A stretch of DNA of 45,883 nt from Candidatus Hydrogenedentota bacterium. GTDB taxonomy: Bacteria > Hydrogenedentota > Hydrogenedentia > Hydrogenedentales > JAGMZX01. Position numbers and translations under genes: made by a program. Of the stretch, positions 36,148-45,883 are shown in pieces. The notes under the pieces were generated by a model. That model was given only the letters and a program-made list of their open reading frames with translations, ran no database searches and was not told the origin of the DNA. Every line of letters starts with the position of its first letter. Positions within the stretch are counted from its first letter, which is position 1. Location: the NCBI GenBank assembly GCA_029556545.1, contig JAKQEQ010000033.1, forward strand, positions 1 through 45,883, in the 5' to 3' direction.

Positions 36148-38499
36148 TCACCGTGCCGCGAACTCGTAGAGGCACGCGCTCAGCGGCGGCAGCCGGAGCA
36201 GTTCGGCGTCGGTCACGGCTTCCTCGCGCACGGTAACGAGCGGGTCTTTGCCCGGTTCGTTGTGCGCCATGGCGTCCGGGCCGGTAAGGACCCACCGGCG
36301 ACCCGCGCCGAGGGCGCAACCGGCGACGTCCAATCGCAGCTCCCGCATTTCGAGCGTCGGGTTGACCACGCCGACGGTCAGCGCCCGGCGGTCGTCGGTC
36401 CACGCGGCAGCCACGTCCAGGGGATCCGGCGCGTCCTCAACGGTGACGGGGACCGTGCCGTAATGGCGGCGGTAGAGTTGCAGCGCCAGCCCCGTCGTGT
36501 CGAAGGCGGCGGCGGTCTTGCTGGTCTTGATGCAGCCGATGACGTTCACGGTCTGCGCGTAGTTCGCCATGAAGATGATGTCGCTCGCGCGGAAGTATTC
36601 GTGCAGGCCCATCGCGACGCCGATCGCGTCCTTGAGGTAGTAGCGAGTGCCCAGCTCGCCGTACACGTGTTCGCCGTACCAGTAATTCCACTCATCCATG
36701 CAGATGGGAATGGTCCTGCCCGCGAGCGCGGGAATCATCTCGTGGGAGCGGCGATGCGCCTTCACTTTCTGGCGAATCACCTGGCGAATCTGGCGAACGT
36801 GCGTGGACAACCGCGGGTTTCCGCCGCAGTAGAAGTGCTCACTGAGCAGGTCCATGTGGTCCGCGCATTCGGCCAGCATCGTGTCGGACCACTTGCCCGT
36901 CGCGCCGACAGCGACGAGCTTGATGTTCGGGTCCGCGGCGCGCATGGCCTCGGCGAAGGCGTTGTGCTTCTTCACGTAGTCTTCGAGGGGCATGTGGCCC
37001 AGTTGCCAGTCGCCGTACATCTCGTTGCCGATGCCCCACCACACGACGCCGCAAGGCTCGGGATGCCCGTTTTCCGCGCGGAGGCGGCCCATCGGCGTAT
37101 CCGCCGCGCTGTTCGCGTACAGGAGTTCGTCAACCGCGAGCGTCACGTCGCCGAGTCCGCTGTTCACCACCACGAGCGGCTCGGTGTTCAACTCGCGGCA
37201 GAAATCCATGAACTCGTCGATGCCGAAATCGTTGTGCTCGACACCCAACCATGCGGGGTTCTTGCGCGGCGGACGCTTGTCCGGGTCGCCGATGCCGTCG
37301 CGCCAGTCGTAGCCGCTCACGAAGTTGCCGCCGGGCCAGCGGTAGACCGGCGCGTCTAGTTCCTTCAGTAACGTTAGCGTGTCCGCGCGCATCCCGCGCA
37401 CGTTGTCGCCGGGCATCAACGAGACCGCGCCAATATCGACCTGCCCCACGCCGCGGGCCAGAATCTCGAGGACACCGTCTTCCGTTGTAGTGTCCGCCGT
37501 GAATTCGAGCGGATACGTGCGGAACGCGCCCGCGAAATTGCCGAGCGTAATCGTCTGACGCCGCGCCGGGCCCGCGCCCCAGACGAGGCTGATCTCGACG
37601 GAGGCGAAGTCGCCCGCGCCCGCAAGCACGATGCGTCCGACATATGCCTTGCCGGCTACGAGGCCGAGGCCACCGTGCGCGATGCCCGCCGGCGCGGCCT
37701 TGGGCGTGACACGCGGCATGTGTTCGCCGACATAGGGCGCTTCGCGCGTCATGGCCACGGCGGCCACGTCGCCGATCGTGCGCCAGGGCGAATCCACCTC
37801 GCCGACGCTGTGGAAGAACTTGCGGTCTTCGAGCATTTCGGCCCAGATGCCGCCGTAGATGCAGCGGCCCAGGTGCTCGATGAACTGCCCGTAGATGTAT
37901 TTCGAGATGGTCGTGCCCGTTTTCGAGGTGTCAATCCGCACGATGGTTTGTGGCTCGGCCTGCGCGATCGGTTCGAGGGCAAGGTCGTCGTACCACGCCT
38001 TGCCCGAGGCGGTCCCCCAGCCGCCCAGGAGACAGTTGATCTGAACCTCCTCGATTTCCTCCGTGTCAAAGACCAGTTCCACCCGGGTCCAGTCCCGCGT
38101 GCCGGTAACCGCCTCGGTCTGGAGCGGCTGCATGTTGTGGAGGTTCAAGAGCGCGCCGAGCCCATTGTGCGGTGTCACCTGGTCCGTCTTAATCCAGCCG
38201 CTCAGCCGGTAGCGCGACCACGGCGCAACCGGCGCGGTAATGCACCATGCCGCGTCCGCGCCGTCTTCGGACACCACCGCAACGCAGCGCCCGCCGCCGC
38301 GCCCCGCCGCCTCGTGGGTGAACGTCGCGCGACCACCCCAGGTCTCGGTCTTCCATCCGGCCGGGGCGTCGCCGGCCGCGTCCTCGAACGAGGCGTTCAC
38401 GATGCCGTCGGCCATGACGTTTCCTCCCGCCAGCGTCAGCACGGCGCACAGAAGCAGCGATCCGGTCCACATACGTGCTTCGAAACTTGCCGTAATCAT
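36148..38499 (-). CDS. Secreted GH51 alpha-L-arabinofuranosidase
   Basis: 783 residues. A signal peptide (LLLCAVLTLAGG, then AMADG-like cleavage) precedes a CBM4/9-like beta-sandwich (about 30-170). The GH51 (beta/alpha)8 barrel follows, with a C-terminal beta domain. The acid/base E493 lies in WWGIGNEMYG, and the nucleophile E603 in MDEWNYW; both are intact. The enzyme removes terminal arabinofuranose from arabinoxylan or arabinan. The ATG at 38497-38499 is chosen because GGGGAG is seven bases upstream; the frame stays open further upstream but overlaps the DUF362 gene in a different frame. It sits last in a minus-strand group with an OPA transporter and a DUF362 protein. Confidence 0.93.
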   Translation of the reverse strand: MITASFEARMWTGSLLLCAVLTLAGGNVMADGIVNASFEDAAGDAPAGWKTETWGGRATFTHEAAGRGGGRCVAVVSEDGADAAWCITAPVAPWSRYRLSGWIKTDQVTPHNGLGALLNLHNMQPLQTEAVTGTRDWTRVELVFDTEEIEEVQINCLLGGWGTASGKAWYDDLALEPIAQAEPQTIVRIDTSKTGTTISKYIYGQFIEHLGRCIYGGIWAEMLEDRKFFHSVGEVDSPWRTIGDVAAVAMTREAPYVGEHMPRVTPKAAPAGIAHGGLGLVAGKAYVGRIVLAGAGDFASVEISLVWGAGPARRQTITLGNFAGAFRTYPLEFTADTTTEDGVLEILARGVGQVDIGAVSLMPGDNVRGMRADTLTLLKELDAPVYRWPGGNFVSGYDWRDGIGDPDKRPPRKNPAWLGVEHNDFGIDEFMDFCRELNTEPLVVVNSGLGDVTLAVDELLYANSAADTPMGRLRAENGHPEPCGVVWWGIGNEMYGDWQLGHMPLEDYVKKHNAFAEAMRAADPNIKLVAVGATGKWSDTMLAECADHMDLLSEHFYCGGNPRLSTHVRQIRQVIRQKVKAHRRSHEMIPALAGRTIPICMDEWNYWYGEHVYGELGTRYYLKDAIGVAMGLHEYFRASDIIFMANYAQTVNVIGCIKTSKTAAAFDTTGLALQLYRRHYGTVPVTVEDAPDPLDVAAAWTDDRRALTVGVVNPTLEMRELRLDVAGCALGAGRRWVLTGPDAMAHNEPGKDPLVTVREEAVTDAELLRLPPLSACLYEFAAR

Positions 38500-38564
38500 C
38501 ACAGGTCTCCCCTTTTGCTTTCGCCGCATTATGGATTTTTCGCAGCGCCCCGGCAAGCGGGCGG

Positions 38565-39701
38565 TCAACCGTGGATCACGCGACCCAGCAGCGGCGTGTG
38601 GACGGTGATGGCGCCGTCGGGGCAGTATTCCTGGCAGCAATAGCACCGGATACACCGCCGGTAATCGTGGCGCGGCGGGACGTCCTGCCCCGCCGTAAAG
38701 TCCACGGCCTTCGGCGTGAGCGGGCAGACCTTCACGCACGTGCCGCAGCGGGTGCAGACCGCCGTGTTGATCACCGGGCGCGGCACGACGGTCTCGCGCA
38801 TGATCCGAGAAACTATGCGCGGGATTGTCCCCTTCGCGCCGGTCCGCCTCCGATCCACCTTGAAGTCGCGCACTGTGAACCGCTCGATGGGCGCGCCCAC
38901 CAACTCGATATCGTTGCACGCGCCAAGCCCCATTTCGACGCCGGCGCGAATGGTCGGCACAAGTTGCGGGTCGAGATTGACGAGGCGGCAGGCTGTCGCG
39001 TCGAGTGCGACCGGGTCTTCCGAAACCATCAACACACCGACGGGCCTCGGTGTACCGCCGCGGGGACCGTTGCCCTCCATCGCGACCACCGCATCCATGA
39101 CATAAAGCCTCGGGCGCACGAATCGGTTCAGGTCCACGAGCATCCGCGCGAAGGGTTCGAGGTCCGGCAGCCGCGCGTGAAATTCGCCCTTGAGAAGGCC
39201 CGTGATACAGCCGAATTGGTTCTTGATCGCACCCGTGACGCGCGTGAGGGCGTGCGTCTTTAGCTTCGGCAGCGAAACGACCGCGTCGGCGTCAAGCACG
39301 CCCTGCGCAATCGTAAACTGCTTGATGAACCGGCCCTCGGGAAACGAAATCGTCTTGCCCGAGACGAAATCCGCGAAGGGGATGCCGAGTTCCTCCGCGA
39401 CCTTGCCCAGTCCCGCGCGGCGCGCCGCGCTCTCCGGGCGTCCGAAGCCCGGCGAGTCGCCATAAGCAAGGGTTGCGCCGCATCCGGCGAGCCGGCGCGC
39501 CACGGCCTTGAACACGGCCGGGTGCGTGGTCACGGCTTTCTCGGGCGCCGCGCCCGCAAGCAGATTCGGCTTCAGCAGGAGCCGTTCGCCCGGTCTCGCG
39601 AAACGTTCCGCGCCGCCCAGCAGCGCCAAGGCTTCGTCCACGGCCGCCGCGACGCGCGCCTCGTCGTAGTCGGGACAGCCAACCACGGCGACGGTGCTCA
39701 T
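38565..39701 (-). CDS. DUF362 domain protein with C-terminal 2x[4Fe-4S] ferredoxin
   Basis: 378 residues. The DUF362 domain (about 1-300) has KPNLLAGAAPEKAVTTHP and the PKLKTHALTRVTGAIKNQ motif. The tail contains two CxxCxxCxxxCP clusters (CTRCGTCVKVCP and CIRCYCCQEYCP), each fit for a 4Fe-4S cluster. Function is unknown; related proteins are assumed to be redox enzymes or electron carriers. The ATG at 39699-39701 has GGGAG eight bases upstream. The gene is 61 bp after the transporter and 65 bp before GH51, so co-transcription is likely. Confidence 0.9.
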   Translation of the reverse strand: MSTVAVVGCPDYDEARVAAAVDEALALLGGAERFARPGERLLLKPNLLAGAAPEKAVTTHPAVFKAVARRLAGCGATLAYGDSPGFGRPESAARRAGLGKVAEELGIPFADFVSGKTISFPEGRFIKQFTIAQGVLDADAVVSLPKLKTHALTRVTGAIKNQFGCITGLLKGEFHARLPDLEPFARMLVDLNRFVRPRLYVMDAVVAMEGNGPRGGTPRPVGVLMVSEDPVALDATACRLVNLDPQLVPTIRAGVEMGLGACNDIELVGAPIERFTVRDFKVDRRRTGAKGTIPRIVSRIMRETVVPRPVINTAVCTRCGTCVKVCPLTPKAVDFTAGQDVPPRHDYRRCIRCYCCQEYCPDGAITVHTPLLGRVIHG

Positions 39702-39762
39702 GCGAACGTCTCCCGCGCGTTGGGTCTGGCTTGGGTGTGGCGCAGTGGTGTCATGCGTCTCC

Positions 39763-41121
39763 TCACGCCCGGGGCTTGAGTCGCCAGGTGAACGCCAGCA
39801 GCACGATCGCCGCGACGGTGCTGGCAAGGATAAGGCCAATCACGACGTGCCAGGCTGTCTCCTTCCCGTGGGACACTTCGAGCGCGTCCAGAAGCTTCCC
39901 GAAGCCGACAGCCTTCACGGTGCGCCCGAGGTAGCCGAAGAGGCCGATGAATCCGGCGGCGGTGCCGATAGCCTTCTTGCCGGTCAGATCGAGCGCGATG
40001 ATGACGATGAAATTGATCACCGGGTAGATGAAGAGGCCGACCGCCGCCAGCATGACCATGTCGAGCCAGAGAAAGCCCGCCGGGGTGAAGAGTATCGTGG
40101 TAAACGCCGCGAGAATGGGCACGAGACACAAGACCGCGACCATGCCGCGGCGCCCGCCGATCTTATCGGACAGCCACCCGAGCAGGATCGTCGAGGGAAT
40201 GCCGCCGAACTCGATAGCCGTGACGGCCAAACCGCCGCCCGTGAGCGTCGCGCCCTTCATCTCGCGCAGGTAGAGCGGTCCCCAATCGATCATGCTGTAT
40301 CGGGCAATGTAGGCGAAGAAATTGGCGAAGGCCAGCAGCCAGATGTATTTGTTTGTCAGGACGTAATCGACAAGCAGCTCTCGCGTGGTCAGCTCGCGCT
40401 CGGCTTCGCCCCGCGCCCCGTGATTCCGCGGATAGTCATTGTTGTATTCCTCGATGGGCGGCAGCCCGACGGACTGCGGCGTGTCGCGCAGGCGCAACAA
40501 GAGATACACCGCCCCAATCATGGCCAGGACGCCGGGGATAAAGAAGGCGTACTCCCAGCCGCCCCAACGTTCGGCGGACCACCCGGCGAGATAGCCGGCT
40601 ATGCCGCCGCCCACGTTGTGCGCCGTGTTCCAAATGCTGAACGTGAGCCCCCGCTCGCGTTCGCTGAACCAGTGGCCCATCGAGCGACCGCACGGCGGCC
40701 AGCCCATCCCCTGGACGAACCCGTTCAAGATCCACAGAAACAGGTGCATGGGGTAACTGGCCACCGCGCCGAAGGCGAAGTTGCACAACGCGGTGGCGAA
40801 CAGCCCGCAGGCCATGAACACGCGCGGATTGCTCCGGTCTGAGAGCGCGCCCATGATGAATTTGCCGAGGCCGTAGCTCAGCGCGGTGGCGGCGAGGAGA
40901 TTGCCGATCTGCGCGTGTTGGAAGTGCAGCGCGGCTTCCATGTCCTTGGCGACCACGGAGAGGTTGTTGCGCACGAGGTAGAATGCGGCATAGCCGAGGA
41001 ACGTGGACTCCATGATCCGCCACCGAAACCGCGGATATAGGCGGCGCACCTCGGCGTCCGGCAAACGCGCGATATGGGGCGCGGGCGCGAAAGCCCGGCC
41101 CAGACTACCCGGAGACTTCAT
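39763..41121 (-). CDS. OPA-family (GlpT/UhpT-like) MFS phosphosugar antiporter
   Basis: 452 residues with twelve predicted membrane helices. The GlpT/UhpT-type N-terminus RWRIMESTFLGYAAFYLVRNNLSVV, the SDRSNPRVFMACGL loop and the WLSDKIGGRRG loop at the centre are typical. The family exchanges inorganic phosphate for organic phosphates such as glycerol-3-phosphate or hexose-6-phosphate; the substrate here is unknown. The ATG at 41119-41121 has GGAGG six bases upstream. Confidence 0.93.
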   Translation of the reverse strand: MKSPGSLGRAFAPAPHIARLPDAEVRRLYPRFRWRIMESTFLGYAAFYLVRNNLSVVAKDMEAALHFQHAQIGNLLAATALSYGLGKFIMGALSDRSNPRVFMACGLFATALCNFAFGAVASYPMHLFLWILNGFVQGMGWPPCGRSMGHWFSERERGLTFSIWNTAHNVGGGIAGYLAGWSAERWGGWEYAFFIPGVLAMIGAVYLLLRLRDTPQSVGLPPIEEYNNDYPRNHGARGEAERELTTRELLVDYVLTNKYIWLLAFANFFAYIARYSMIDWGPLYLREMKGATLTGGGLAVTAIEFGGIPSTILLGWLSDKIGGRRGMVAVLCLVPILAAFTTILFTPAGFLWLDMVMLAAVGLFIYPVINFIVIIALDLTGKKAIGTAAGFIGLFGYLGRTVKAVGFGKLLDALEVSHGKETAWHVVIGLILASTVAAIVLLAFTWRLKPRA

Positions 41122-41294
41122 GCTGGTCCTCCACCACGCACCCGCGTGTAGCGCGCGGACATAGTGGGTGTTTTGCCCCCTCCGATGCAAGCTTGATCCG
41201 GCGCGCACGCCTCAGCCGACGCGAACCGGGACGCGGCAAGGAACCCAAGCGACTCGTGAACTGCGAGACGCTCCTGGTTCCCGGTCCCTGATTC

Positions 41295-45883
<4,589 letters not shown>

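Noticed and set aside
38500-38919. N-terminal extension of the GH51 enzyme
   Set aside because: Antisense-like, Arg-rich translation overlapping the DUF362 gene on the same strand; the signal peptide and ribosome site fit 38499.

Overview
The window is GC-rich, densely coded bacterial DNA, most likely a contig from an uncultured bacterium. Three traits suggest Candidatus Hydrogenedentota or a Planctomycetota/Lentisphaerota relative: very long (Gly-Glu)n linkers in large secreted proteins, secreted beta-helix proteins with a tandem ELLRxxQFYN module, and a bacterial V/A-type ATPase. This placement is by resemblance, not by a marker gene. No rRNA, tRNA, CRISPR array or transposase is visible.

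Layout. (1) 1-3128, minus: a secreted M4 (thermolysin-type) metalloprotease running off the left edge. (2) 3397-10092, minus: a histone-deacetylase-fold amidohydrolase, a Wzx-like flippase, a polyprenyl glycosylphosphotransferase, a methyltransferase/RNase D-like exonuclease fusion, a TauE/SafE permease and a fatty-acid-hydroxylase-family membrane enzyme. (3) 10376-12330, plus: a GmhA-like SIS isomerase and a GT4 glycosyltransferase. (4) 12358-14883, minus: a hybrid histidine kinase. (5) 15093-17333, plus: a NodU-type carbamoyltransferase and SxtJ behind a good sigma70-like promoter. Regions 2-5 read as an exopolysaccharide or surface glycan locus (priming, transfer, carbamoylation, export) with a sensor kinase.

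(6) 17538-24977, plus: a near-consensus promoter, then three secreted proteins with Gly-Glu linkers: a small exported protein, a 1474-residue lipoprotein with a toroid-like centre, and a beta-helix protein. The last two share a two-half ELLRxxQFYN module, and in the beta-helix protein the module is split by a 73-codon in-frame insertion. (7) 25234-35181, plus: a nine-subunit V/A-ATPase operon (G/H, I, K, E, C, F, A, B, D) headed by an AtpI-like gene. Its K subunit keeps the Na+ ligand set known from Enterococcus hirae NtpK. A 414-bp block of palindromic repeats separates A from B. (8) 35538-36001: hicB followed by hicA with an amber codon at position 11, preceded by two tandem palindromes.

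(9) 36148-45883, minus: a GH51 arabinofuranosidase, a DUF362/ferredoxin protein, an OPA-family transporter and a giant beta-helix protein with a Cys-containing C-terminal sorting-type tail, running off the right edge. Both window ends lie inside Gly-Glu repeat tracts, as expected if assembly stopped at these repeats. The lifestyle suggested is a surface-glycan-producing, polysaccharide-degrading bacterium with possible sodium bioenergetics.
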